DNA of 38,992 bases from Anaerolineae bacterium (GTDB taxonomy: Bacteria > Chloroflexota > Anaerolineae > Aggregatilineales > Phototrophicaceae), in the NCBI GenBank assembly GCA_020848855.1, contig JADLHH010000023.1, forward strand, positions 1 through 38,992, in the 5' to 3' direction. Below are positions 8,200-16,504 of this stretch, piece by piece. Below the pieces are notes generated by a model. The model ran no database searches. It saw only the letters and a program-made list of their open reading frames with translations, and was not told the DNA's origin. A program made the position numbers and the translations under genes. How positions within the stretch are numbered: position 1 is the first letter of the stretch; each line of letters begins with the position of its first letter.

Positions 8200-8318
8200 C
8201 ATGCCCAGCGCCAATGCCCTACGCGATGAAGCTATACTGTGACGAGGTTCAGGAGGTGTTTCGGAACCAGCGTACAAGACATTCCCTACTTGCGTATTTC
8301 CATTCGAAAGGTAGCCCA

Positions 8319-10064
8319 ATGTCGCGCAAAAGTACCCTATATATTGTTTCCGCAATGTTTTTCATTTTGACGCTCGCGGTTCCAGTTCTCAATGCGCAAA
8401 GCGATAATGTTGATGTTTACGGTCGCGCACTGCCGGACGATGCCGCGCCTTATGACATGCAAATCTGGCAGGAAATGTGCAGTTCCACTGCTACTCAGAC
8501 CAATTTCATGGCTGCGGTGACCGTTTACCAGCGCATTTGCCAGCCGGGGACATCTGACCTGTTTGGCGATTCGCTGGTCAACCTTGACGAGAATCTGGGA
8601 CTTATCCCCGCCGCTGCCGAAAGCTGGGAGCCTTCCGAAGACGGTCTGACGTGGTACTTTCACCTTCGCCCCGGTCAGGTGTGGAGCGATGGCACGCCGC
8701 TGACAGCGAATGACTGGGTGGTGACCTGGCGCTGGATGGCAACGCCGGAAAACGCCTACGACTTCGTCTGGATGTGGCAGGGCATCATCCTGAACTGGAG
8801 CGAAGCCGTTGCCGGTGAAGTGCCACCCGAGGAAATCGGGCTGGAAGCGGTTGATGACGATACCCTGGCGATCACGACGGTCGCGCCCGCGCCCTATCTT
8901 CCGGCGACGATGTACTTCTGGCCCCCGCTTCAGGCAAAGGCGCTGGAAGAAAGCGGTCCAAATTACGTCAACGATCCGGCGACCAGCGTTTCCTCCGGTC
9001 CGTTCATGCTTCAGGAATTCGTGCCGGGCGACCACGCGGTGGTCGTGGCTAATCCTACTTATACTGGCTTTCGGCAGCCGTACCTGAAGGAAATTCGCGG
9101 TCTGTACGGCGACAAGCTGAACGGCAGCTTCCTGGCGTTCCAGGATCACACTATCGATCGCGTCGGCTACGAGTTCCTCGCGCCTGCTGACTTCGAGGTG
9201 ATCAAGGCGAACCCCGAACTGCTCGACAACTATCTGCCCAACCCTGGCGATTTCCGTACCGATTATCTCCTGATGGACACCTTTACCCCGCCGTTCGACA
9301 ACCACGACGTGCGCCTGGCTTTCGCCAAGGCGGTCGACCGCGAGTCGATTGTTGCGAATGTCATCAACGCGAGCTGGAATCTGGCAGTTCCCGCCTATTC
9401 GTTCCTCGCGCCCGGCTTCCCGGCATGGGACTCGGAAGGCGCACTCAAGAGTATTCAGGCGTACGATTGCCCCGCCGCGCAGCAGTTGCTTGCCGATGCC
9501 GGCTACCCCAATGGGGACGGCTTCCCGGCGCTGGAACTGAAGCTGCGTAACGAATCCGAGTTCAATGCACAGCGGTTCATCGCCGCCGCCGCGTCGATCA
9601 GCGACTGCCTCAACGTGGGGATTTCGGTCAACAACATCGAAAACGCCACCTATATGACCGCGCTGCTGGATCGCCCGACGGGCGTTCAGTTCGGCGCGAT
9701 CTCCTACGGCATGGACTACCTCGACCCGGCGAACATGATGGGTGTGTGGGTTTCCACCGGGCGTCATTCGTGGCGCAACGCCGAATTTGATCAACTGGTG
9801 ATCGACGCGGGGTCGTTTGTTGGCGATCCTGCCGAGCGCTTTGCCATGTACCAGGAAGCGGAGCGTATTCTGGTGGAAGATGTCGGCGGTATCTTCCTCG
9901 ACCACCGCATTCAGGGTGACCTGTTCCAGCCCTATATCGCCGGTGAATGCTTCCGCCCCAACTCACAGAGCGTTTCGGCATGGCAGTGGGGCAATGACTG
10001 GTGCTGGGGTTCGATCTATGTGACCCAGGATGTCTCCAACTACGATACTTTCCGCACCGAGTAA
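8319..10064 (+). CDS. ABC transporter solute-binding protein, family 5 (DppA/OppA type)
   Basis: 581 residues, exported: the N-terminus MSRKSTLYIVSAMFFILTLAVPVLNAQ is a typical signal peptide with cleavage after LNA. There is no lipobox Cys, so it may be free or held otherwise. The mature protein has family 5 landmarks: the 'P.AAESWEPSEDGLTWYFHLRPG..WSDGTPLTANDWVVTWRW' segment near residues 95-135, the DNHDVRLAFAKAVDRE helix and a C-terminal tail with paired Cys near SEC/CFRPN. Substrates are usually oligopeptides but can be nickel, haem or sugars. The ATG at 8319 is chosen because it gives the signal peptide and has an AAAGG site; the frame extends to 8214 without a better start. An intrinsic terminator follows and two cognate permease genes lie downstream, the usual way to make more binding protein than permease. 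Confidence 0.88.
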   Translation: MSRKSTLYIVSAMFFILTLAVPVLNAQSDNVDVYGRALPDDAAPYDMQIWQEMCSSTATQTNFMAAVTVYQRICQPGTSDLFGDSLVNLDENLGLIPAAAESWEPSEDGLTWYFHLRPGQVWSDGTPLTANDWVVTWRWMATPENAYDFVWMWQGIILNWSEAVAGEVPPEEIGLEAVDDDTLAITTVAPAPYLPATMYFWPPLQAKALEESGPNYVNDPATSVSSGPFMLQEFVPGDHAVVVANPTYTGFRQPYLKEIRGLYGDKLNGSFLAFQDHTIDRVGYEFLAPADFEVIKANPELLDNYLPNPGDFRTDYLLMDTFTPPFDNHDVRLAFAKAVDRESIVANVINASWNLAVPAYSFLAPGFPAWDSEGALKSIQAYDCPAAQQLLADAGYPNGDGFPALELKLRNESEFNAQRFIAAAASISDCLNVGISVNNIENATYMTALLDRPTGVQFGAISYGMDYLDPANMMGVWVSTGRHSWRNAEFDQLVIDAGSFVGDPAERFAMYQEAERILVEDVGGIFLDHRIQGDLFQPYIAGECFRPNSQSVSAWQWGNDWCWGSIYVTQDVSNYDTFRTE

Positions 10065-10079
10065 GCTTGGATGAATGCC

Positions 10080-10106
10080 GAGGAGGGGAGAGCATTCTCT
10101 CCTCCT
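10080..10106 (+). other. GAGGAG/CTCCTC stem-loop after the solute-binding gene
   Basis: GAGGAGGGGAGAG and CTCTCCTCCTC can pair around a 3-4 base loop with a 2-base bulge. It sits between the stop codon and the true terminator and may protect the 3' end of the abundant binding-protein mRNA. Confidence 0.5.
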
Positions 10107-10120
10107 CGCAGAGTATCATC

Positions 10121-10141
10121 GCCCGTTTTGCGGGCTTTTTT
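10121..10141 (+). terminator. Intrinsic terminator between binding protein and permeases
   Basis: Perfect stem GCCCG / CGGGC with a TTTTG loop followed by six T. Its place between the solute-binding gene and the permeases suggests partial termination that keeps permease levels lower. Confidence 0.85.
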
Positions 10142-10164
10142 CCTGACCACGCAATGGAAAAACA

Positions 10165-11136
10165 ATGACGGGTTACATCATCAGACGGCTTCTGGCTTTG
10201 CTGTTCGTGCTGCTGGTTGTCTCAGTCATTGTGTTTGTCCTCATGAATGCTGTGCCTGGCGGTCCTTTTAGCCTGGGCGAGCGCGGCTATACCGCCGATG
10301 CATTGGCGAACCTCCAAGCCAAGTACGGTCTTGATAAACCGCTGCTGGAACGTTACTGGAATTTTCTGACCAGCGCGCTTCGGCTGGACTTTGGAAATTC
10401 CTTCGCCGTCGCCGGCAACCCGCCGGTGACCGAGTTGATCGCCCGAACCTGGCCCGTGACGCTGCACATCGGGCTTTACACGATTGGGCTGGCGTTCAGT
10501 CTCGGGCTAATAATGGGCATTACGGCGGCGTACTATCGCAATAGCTGGGTCGATAATCTGGTGACGTTCACCGCGACGCTCGGCATCACCGTGCCCAATT
10601 TCATCGTGGCGACGTGGCTGCTGCTGATTTTCGGTTATCAGACAGGCTGGGGAAGCCCAGGCAAATGGATTATTCCCCCTGTGCTGGGCACAGGCGGCGC
10701 GATCCTGTCGTGGGACTACTTCCTGCCAGTGATTACCTATGCTCTGGCTCCGCTTGCGCTGGTCGCCCGCTACACGCGCTCCAGCGTGGTCGAGGCACTC
10801 AGCGCTGATTATGTGCGCACGGCGCGGGCAAAAGGGTTGCACGAACGGCGAATCCTGCTGCGGCATGTGCTGCGGAATGCCCTTATCCCGATGATCACGG
10901 TTCTCCTTCCCCAGATACCGAACCTGTTGACTGGCTCCCTGTTTATCGAGGTCACCTTCGGCATACCGGGCTTGGGCAAATTCTTCGTGACGAGCATCTT
11001 CGCGCGGGACTATCCAATGATCATGGGTTTGGTTCTGTTGATAGCATTCTTCTGGGGCATCACCTATCTCGCCACCGACGTGCTCTATACCCTGATTGAT
11101 CCCCGCGTGCGTATCACCAGTGATAGGAAAGGCTGA
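10165..11136 (+). CDS. Peptide-type ABC permease, DppB/OppB family
   Basis: 323 residues with the classic N-terminus of this family (MTGYIIRRLLALLFVLLVVSVIVFVLMNAVPGGPF): a first membrane helix, then a long periplasmic loop with DKPLLERYWNFL. Five more spans follow. The ATPase-contact EAA loop is near residues 210-240 (VEALSADYVRTARAKGLHERR), with the invariant 'A.G'. The C-terminus ends TDVLYTLIDPRVRI, diagnostic for DppB proteins. Its TGA overlaps the ATG of the next permease by one base (TGATG), indicating translational coupling. No DppD/DppF ATPase gene follows, so the ATP-binding subunits must come from another locus. Confidence 0.92.
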   Translation: MTGYIIRRLLALLFVLLVVSVIVFVLMNAVPGGPFSLGERGYTADALANLQAKYGLDKPLLERYWNFLTSALRLDFGNSFAVAGNPPVTELIARTWPVTLHIGLYTIGLAFSLGLIMGITAAYYRNSWVDNLVTFTATLGITVPNFIVATWLLLIFGYQTGWGSPGKWIIPPVLGTGGAILSWDYFLPVITYALAPLALVARYTRSSVVEALSADYVRTARAKGLHERRILLRHVLRNALIPMITVLLPQIPNLLTGSLFIEVTFGIPGLGKFFVTSIFARDYPMIMGLVLLIAFFWGITYLATDVLYTLIDPRVRITSDRKG

Positions 11137-12062
11137 TGATGCAACCCCGGAGCGCGGCGAAACCGGAAAACGTCGCACAGGTACAGAGTTCGTCCAATGA
11201 CCTGGTCAAACACCGCTCCAACTGGGAAAACGCCGCGCGGCGCTTCATGCGCAATCGTCTGGCGATGTTAGGCTTGGCGATCTGTACGTTTCTCCTTTTT
11301 CTCACCATTTTCGCCGACGTGATCGCGCCATACCCGTATGACAAAGCCGACTTTACGATTGTCAATCTCCGACCGTTTATCGACCCGAATCACTTCCTCG
11401 GCGCGGATTCGATTGGGCGCGACTACCTCACCCGGCTGATTTATGGCGCGCGCACCTCGATGATCGTTGGGCTTACGGTGCCGCTCATTTCATTCGCTAT
11501 CGGCGTCCCGCTGGGGGCGTTATCCGGCTACGTCGGCGGCAAGGTCGATTTCGTGATCCAGCGAATCGTAGATGTGGTCACGGCAGTCCCGGCGCTGCTG
11601 TTCGCTCTGTTCCTGCTAAGTGTTCTGGGGGGTGGTATCGGGAACGTGATTCTGGCGCTAGCGGTGACCGCCTGGATCGAACCAACCCGGCTGGCGCGCG
11701 CTCAGTTTCTCGCCTTCCGCGAGAACGAATTCGTGACAGCGGCGCGCGCGCTTGGGGCGTCCAGTTGGCGCATCATCCTGCATCACATCCTGCCGAATGC
11801 CATCACGCCGCTGATCCTGGCGCTAACGTTCGCTATTCCACTGGCGATTTTCGCGGAAGCCGGACTGAGTTTTCTCGGTCTTGGTATCCCGGAGCCGACG
11901 CCGAGTTGGGGAAAAATGGTCGGCTCCGGCGTTGGCAATACGATCAGAATATATTACCATCTCGCCCTGTTCCCGACGATCCTGGTCGCGCTGACAATGC
12001 TTGGGTTTTCTTTTGTGGGAGATGGACTCCAGGAAGCGCTCGATCCGAAGCGTTCTGAATAG
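11136..12062 (+). CDS. Peptide-type ABC permease, DppC/OppC family
   Basis: 308 residues. The cytoplasmic N-terminus contains the OppC_N motif (WENAARRFMRNRLAMLGLAICTFLLF), followed by the 'HFLGADSIGRDYLTRLIYGARTSMIVG' signature of this subunit. The EAA loop is near residues 190-220 (FVTAARALGASSWRIILHHILPNA), and the end GDGLQEALDPK is characteristic. It is preceded by an AGGAAAGG ribosome site inside the upstream gene and shares one base with it. The start could be either of two adjacent ATGs (11136 or 11139). Confidence 0.92.
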   Translation: MMQPRSAAKPENVAQVQSSSNDLVKHRSNWENAARRFMRNRLAMLGLAICTFLLFLTIFADVIAPYPYDKADFTIVNLRPFIDPNHFLGADSIGRDYLTRLIYGARTSMIVGLTVPLISFAIGVPLGALSGYVGGKVDFVIQRIVDVVTAVPALLFALFLLSVLGGGIGNVILALAVTAWIEPTRLARAQFLAFRENEFVTAARALGASSWRIILHHILPNAITPLILALTFAIPLAIFAEAGLSFLGLGIPEPTPSWGKMVGSGVGNTIRIYYHLALFPTILVALTMLGFSFVGDGLQEALDPKRSE

Positions 12063-12068
12063 GTACTC

Positions 12069-12533
12069 ATGATGCATATTTTCCGCAATCGGGCGTTGTT
12101 TCTCGTGTTGGTGATGCTGTTTGCCGCATGTAGCGGAGCGGCAGAACCAACACCGACCACCGCTCGTCCCACGGTCACGTCGATCCCGGTGTTTGAGTAT
12201 GTGCCGCCGACCGAAGTGCCGCAGCTTGCCACACTTGCGGTTATGACGGCAACCGCTGTCGAAAATGCGAGTGCGCTTGACCCGGTGAAGGTTGAGCGAG
12301 GCAGTGACCGTTACGTCGCGCTGGAATGCGGCAGTTGTCACGGCGATAGCGGCGAGGGCACGGATCAGGGGTCGGCATTGACGACCTTTGCCATGAGCGA
12401 GGCAGATTTCATCAGCTTCATGCGTTCCGGCGGATCGATGGGGGCGGAGCACCAGTACTCGACCAACCGCCTCAGCACGTCCGGCGGAAGCAATCTCTAT
12501 CAGTACCTGCTGTCCCTGAGTAGCTCGCAGTAA
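12069..12533 (+). CDS. c-type cytochrome lipoprotein
   Basis: 154 residues. The N-terminus is a lipoprotein signal (ALFLVLVMLFAAC), giving a diacylated Cys near residue 21. A Thr/Pro-rich spacer follows, then a small monohaem domain with CGSCH near residues 88-92 (a CxxCH haem site, preceded by ERGSDRYVALE) and Met residues near 109 and 120 (FAMSEADFISFMRSGGSMG) that could be the sixth ligand. It should be anchored on the outer face of the membrane and carry electrons. The gene begins 6 bases after the dppC-type stop, so it appears to belong to the same operon, an unusual partner for a peptide permease. Family assignment is firm for the haem site; the electron partner is unknown. Confidence 0.8.
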   Translation: MMHIFRNRALFLVLVMLFAACSGAAEPTPTTARPTVTSIPVFEYVPPTEVPQLATLAVMTATAVENASALDPVKVERGSDRYVALECGSCHGDSGEGTDQGSALTTFAMSEADFISFMRSGGSMGAEHQYSTNRLSTSGGSNLYQYLLSLSSSQ

Positions 12534-12538
12534 CCGTT

Positions 12539-13060
12539 ATGGCAAAACGTAAATCGAATGCCCGGCAGCTACGCGGCGCGGCGGTCACGGTGGTGATCAT
12601 CGTTGTAATTGCTGCTGCGGTCATTCTCCTGCAGTTCAGCGGCAGTTCGACGCCAAGTTCCGGCAGTGTTCCTGTGATGACGCTCGACCCGCAGATCGCC
12701 GTGAATCTCACTCGAATCCCCGAATCGATGCCACTTGCCGGGGATGCCGCCGACGAGATCAATCGTCTCAAAGCGCTGGTGGATGCCTGCGCGGATTACA
12801 GCGCTGAAAGACGTGCCCAAATGGAACAGCACATCGCGTGGCTGCTCAATCCAGCCACGATACCGGGCGACATCATCATCGCGCTGGGAACAAACCCGCC
12901 GGGGAAACTCATTTACGGCATGGCGACGTACACGTCCATCCAGTGGCGCCTAAATGAGCGCCCATCCGACTCGTGCCTGCTGCCCATTGGCGCGATGCTA
13001 AATGACATGCTGACTGCTGCCGGCGAAGAACCGTTTTCTATCTTTGCGGGATCTCCGTAG
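12539..13060 (+). CDS. Small membrane-anchored protein of unknown function
   Basis: 173 residues, not recognised. A basic N-terminus (MAKRKSNARQLRG) precedes one hydrophobic segment (residues 14-33, AAVTVVIIVVIAAAVILLQF), so the remaining 140 residues should lie outside the membrane. The exported part holds two Cys (in VDACADYS and SDSCLLP) that could form a disulfide, and a helical centre (AERRAQMEQHIAWLL). It starts 5 bases after the cytochrome gene and is followed by a strong terminator, so it closes the operon. A role with the cytochrome is suggested only by position. Confidence 0.6.
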   Translation: MAKRKSNARQLRGAAVTVVIIVVIAAAVILLQFSGSSTPSSGSVPVMTLDPQIAVNLTRIPESMPLAGDAADEINRLKALVDACADYSAERRAQMEQHIAWLLNPATIPGDIIIALGTNPPGKLIYGMATYTSIQWRLNERPSDSCLLPIGAMLNDMLTAAGEEPFSIFAGSP

Positions 13061-13105
13061 GCACATACCCTCCCGGATTCTCTTCGCACCCACTCGTATA
13101 ACGCA

Positions 13106-13135
13106 ACGAGTCCGCTTCACGCGGACTCGTTTTTG
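13106..13135 (+). terminator. Intrinsic terminator closing the peptide-transport/cytochrome operon
   Basis: Perfect 10-bp stem ACGAGTCCGC / GCGGACTCGT with a 5-base loop (TTCAC) and five T at the end. Confidence 0.9.
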
Positions 13136-13161
13136 TCGACATTGTCGCCTTGCCCGACGAT

Positions 13162-13611
13162 TCAGAATTGCGGCGGGCGCTCGTTCAGCACCAGCCAGTA
13201 CAGACCGAGCTGCTGCACTGCCTCGATGAACTGGTTGAAGTCGACCGGCTTGCGGATGTAGCTGTTCGCCCCTAGCGTATAGCTCCTGATCAGGTCTTCC
13301 TGTTCGCGGGATGACGTAAGGATGACCACCGGCAGCAGTTTGGTACGCTCGTCGGTGCGAATACGTTCCAGCACCTCGATTCCATCGAGCTTCGGCAGCT
13401 TGAGATCGAGCAGGACAAGCTGGGGCAGGTCAGAGGTATCGCGCCCGGTATAATCGCCCGTCCCGAACAGGTAATCCAGCGCTTCGACCCCGTCGTGTGC
13501 CACGACAATCTCGTTGCTCAGCTTGCTTTTCTTGAATGCCAGCAGCGTCAGCTCTTCGTCGTCCGGGTTGTCTTCCACGAGTAGGATTCGCGGGGGCTTG
13601 ATGATGTTCAT
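13162..13611 (-). CDS. Single-domain response regulator (CheY-like, Rcp1 type)
   Basis: 149 residues forming one receiver domain and no output domain. The acidic pocket is E13-D14 (VEDNPDDEE), the phospho-acceptor is D69 (LLDLKLP), the switch residue is T99 (LTSS) and the conserved lysine is K121 (IRKP). The insertion around residues 50-62 (GTGDYTGRDTSDLP) and the overall spacing match the small regulators that partner phytochrome-like kinases such as cyanobacterial Rcp1. It lies 24 bases downstream of a large histidine kinase on the same strand, its probable phosphodonor. With no DNA-binding domain it must act through protein contacts or as a phosphate shuttle. Confidence 0.92.
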   Translation of the reverse strand: MNIIKPPRILLVEDNPDDEELTLLAFKKSKLSNEIVVAHDGVEALDYLFGTGDYTGRDTSDLPQLVLLDLKLPKLDGIEVLERIRTDERTKLLPVVILTSSREQEDLIRSYTLGANSYIRKPVDFNQFIEAVQQLGLYWLVLNERPPQF

Positions 13612-13635
13612 CGTCGGTTCGTCGCCTCCTGTTCA

Positions 13636-16257
13636 TCAGAGTGAAAAATAGAACGTAGCGCCCATGTTGACCGCCGCATCCGCCCAGATTTCGCCGCCGT
13701 GTCGGTGGATGATGCGCTGCACGGTCGCCAGCCCGATGCCATTGCCGGGGAATTCGTTGGCGCCGTGCAGGCGTTGGAATACGCCGAACAGCTTGTCCGA
13801 ATAGGACATGTCGAAACCGACGCCGTTGTCGCGCACGAAATACGTTCGGCGACCGTTCTGATCGGCAGAGCCGAATTCGATTTGCGGCTGCGGCTGCTTG
13901 CTGGTGTATTTCCAGGCGTTGCTCAGCAGGTTGCCCATCACCACCTGCATCAGCCGCGCGTCGCCATTGGTGACCAGCCCATCCTCGACCTTGAAATCGA
14001 CCGTCTGATTCGGGTACTGTTCGCGCAGTTCGGCGGCGATCTGCTGCGCCATCTCGCTCAGATTGATCTGTTCGCGCCGGATTTCGCTTCGCGTCAGCCG
14101 CGACAGGTCGAGCAGGTCGTCGATAAGCTGCCCCATGCGCTGGCTCGCCCCGCGTATGCGGTCGATGTACCGCTTTCCGTCGGGCGTCACGATGTCGGCG
14201 AGTTCTTCCTCCAGCGCCCGGCTGAAGCCGTCGATACCGCGCAGCGGCGCGCGTAGGTCGTGCGATACCGAATACGTGAATGCTTCCAGTTCCTTGTTGG
14301 ATGCCTGAAGCTGTTTGGTGCGCTCGTTGACCCGCTTTTCGAGTTCTTCGTTCAGCCGCTGGAGCGCCCGTTCCGCTTCCTTGCGCTCGGTGATATCCAG
14401 CGAGAGGATGAAGATGCCTTCCGGCACGGGCTGGATGCTGAATTCGAACCATGCCACACTGCCGTCGGGGTACTGGAACTCAAACTCTTCCAGTCGGGTC
14501 GTGCGGTCGTCCATGCATTGCTTCATCATCGCGTACATCTCGGATGCTTCAATGCCGGGGTATTTTTCCATCACGGTGCTGCCCAGCAGGTCTTCGCGCG
14601 TCGTGCGACCATAGCGGGCAGCCGACTCGTTGACGTACACATAGCGCCAGTCGAAGGAGATGATCTGACAACCTTCGAGCATGTTGTCGAGCGTGTGCTG
14701 GTAGCGTCCTTCGCTTGCACGCAGCGCTGCGGCAGCCTCGTGGCGCTCGGTTACGTCGCGTAGAAACACCGTCAGAATGACGCGTTCGTTTTCCGTCAGC
14801 CTGGAAATCGAAGCTTCAATCGGGAAGATCGTGCCGTCTTTGCGCCGGGCAGAGAGCGCGCGGTGACGTTCGCCCATCCCTCGTGTGATGTCGCTTCCGG
14901 TGGCGAAATCGGTGATGTACTTCGCGTGCCGGCTGATCACATCCGGCGGCAGCAGCATATCGAGCGGTTGCCCCAGTGTTTCCTCGGCGCTGTAGCCGAA
15001 GATATGCTCGGCGCTCTGATTGAAGCGAATGATCGTCTGCGACGAATCGATGCTGATGACGGCTTCAGCCATCGTATCCAGCATCCGGTTCAGGCGGGCT
15101 TCCACCGCCATCCGTTTCTCGTCTTCCTGCCGCCGAACCTGTTCGAGCAGCGCGCCGTTCTGCAGTACCACCGCGCTCTGCTTGACCAGCAGACTCACCA
15201 GATTGACGTCGTCGTCGATGAACAATGAGCCATGCTTCAGGAACACCAGCAGCAGTTTGCGCTGAAGCTCGCTGACGTGGAACGGGACGACCAACACGGT
15301 GTCCGCACCGACCGATTCCAGCAGCGCACGGTCGTTCGCGCTCGTGTCCGCCGAGAAACTGGCATATCGCGGCGCATCCTGTGTCCACGCTTGCGTGATG
15401 ATATCCTCCCGGTCGAGCTTGACAGCTCCCGGTTCGCCCACCTCGTAGCGCAGCAGCCACCGCTGGTCGTTCTCATCGCGCTGGGCAATCCCCGCGCCCA
15501 TGCCGCCGACGCCTTGACTGGCAGCGCGGCTGAGGGAGATCAGGCTGCTGCCGATATCCAGCCACCGGCTGGTGGGCGCGCTGCTGATGTCCGCCAGATA
15601 CCGGTTCAGTTCGGCGAACTGCCAGCTTCGGCGCAGCCAGCGAGGCGGAGCGAACCCGATATAATAGGCGATGCCGCTGGCGACCAGCGCGACCACTGCC
15701 AGCAGGCTGGTGATACTGACCACGGCGGGGATGACCGCTCCCAACCCGGCGATGAGCAGCGTGACCGCCAGCAGTCCTGAACCTGCGGCGGCGAACCGCA
15801 GCCTCTGACGCACGGTTCCGCTGGTGTTCAGCGCGCCGCGCACAAAAGCGAGCATAGCATAGCCGTCGACGACCACAAAGTAGGCGACCAGCAGCAGGCT
15901 GATCAGCGGCGGCGCGGGCGAGAACACCAGAGTCGCCACCCAGAAGGTGACCATGCTGATCAGCGCGCCGCGCATTAATCGCGCGGGAGGATGGCGAAAA
16001 TAGTGGACGATGCGCAGGAGCAGGTACGGCTGGGCGATCAGCCCGATTGTCGCGATCAGCGTGAGCCAGCGCGGGCTGGGAACCCCGCTGATGCGCACGA
16101 CGATCGCCAGCAGAAACAGCAGCGCAATCGACCAGACCATGAGTGCAACATCGCGCCGCATTTTGTCACGGTGGTGTACGAAGTCGGCGGCGGTCACGAC
16201 GCCGAGTGAGATAAAGAACCCCCCTACGATAAACGTGAACACGTCATTAGCGTTCAA
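13636..16257 (-). CDS. Membrane sensor histidine kinase: 7TM-GAF-PAS-PAS-HisKA-HATPase
   Basis: 873 residues. Residues 1-200 hold about seven membrane segments. Then come a GAF-like domain (about 225-370), two PAS domains (about 385-505 and 515-625, the second ending in the PAC-type LSLDITERKEAE), a coiled coil (625-655), the dimerisation helix with phospho-acceptor H666 (FTYSVSHDLRAPLRG), and the ATP-binding domain with N780 (NLLSNAWKYT), the G1 box VRDNGVGFD (808-816) and the G2 box GNGIGLATV (838-846). The kinase core resembles bacteriophytochrome kinases, but the GAF lacks an obvious chromophore Cys, so light sensing is not supported. The membrane part could sense an envelope or lipid signal. 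It forms a two-gene system with the response regulator downstream. No promoter could be fixed confidently in the 247-bp upstream gap. Confidence 0.9.
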   Translation of the reverse strand: MNANDVFTFIVGGFFISLGVVTAADFVHHRDKMRRDVALMVWSIALLFLLAIVVRISGVPSPRWLTLIATIGLIAQPYLLLRIVHYFRHPPARLMRGALISMVTFWVATLVFSPAPPLISLLLVAYFVVVDGYAMLAFVRGALNTSGTVRQRLRFAAAGSGLLAVTLLIAGLGAVIPAVVSITSLLAVVALVASGIAYYIGFAPPRWLRRSWQFAELNRYLADISSAPTSRWLDIGSSLISLSRAASQGVGGMGAGIAQRDENDQRWLLRYEVGEPGAVKLDREDIITQAWTQDAPRYASFSADTSANDRALLESVGADTVLVVPFHVSELQRKLLLVFLKHGSLFIDDDVNLVSLLVKQSAVVLQNGALLEQVRRQEDEKRMAVEARLNRMLDTMAEAVISIDSSQTIIRFNQSAEHIFGYSAEETLGQPLDMLLPPDVISRHAKYITDFATGSDITRGMGERHRALSARRKDGTIFPIEASISRLTENERVILTVFLRDVTERHEAAAALRASEGRYQHTLDNMLEGCQIISFDWRYVYVNESAARYGRTTREDLLGSTVMEKYPGIEASEMYAMMKQCMDDRTTRLEEFEFQYPDGSVAWFEFSIQPVPEGIFILSLDITERKEAERALQRLNEELEKRVNERTKQLQASNKELEAFTYSVSHDLRAPLRGIDGFSRALEEELADIVTPDGKRYIDRIRGASQRMGQLIDDLLDLSRLTRSEIRREQINLSEMAQQIAAELREQYPNQTVDFKVEDGLVTNGDARLMQVVMGNLLSNAWKYTSKQPQPQIEFGSADQNGRRTYFVRDNGVGFDMSYSDKLFGVFQRLHGANEFPGNGIGLATVQRIIHRHGGEIWADAAVNMGATFYFSL

Positions 16258-16462
16258 AATCCAGCTCCGTGCTTAACCTGCCGCCGTCAGCCCGTACGGG
16301 TGCGCTTCACGCTCCGGCGGTTAGCGCGGGCGTGGCAGGAACACCGTAATTACGCTGCGTCGTCTGCTTCAGGCGGCATCGAAATGAACGTATTGACATG
16401 TATGCATCTGATAAGGTGTATCTTAACTCATATTCATGGTGTCGAAGAGTAAACGTGTGTCG

Positions 16463-16498
16463 AAAAACATAGAGACAGCATGATTTTCCATCTGTCTC
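16463..16498 (-). terminator. Intrinsic terminator of the SulP gene
   Basis: On the minus strand, just past the SulP stop, GAGACAG and CTGTCTC form a 7-bp stem, extendable by ATG/CAT with one bulged base, and TATGTTTTT follows. Confidence 0.7.
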
Positions 16499-16504
16499 AT
16501 CGTC

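Noticed and set aside
8337..9905. A 522-codon minus-strand open frame opposite the solute-binding protein
   Set aside because: Shadow of the codon bias; the plus strand has an exported family 5 protein with full landmarks.
16393..16422. TTGACA on the plus strand between SulP and the kinase gene
   Set aside because: No matching -10 at 16-18 bases, and no plus-strand gene downstream for 2 kb.
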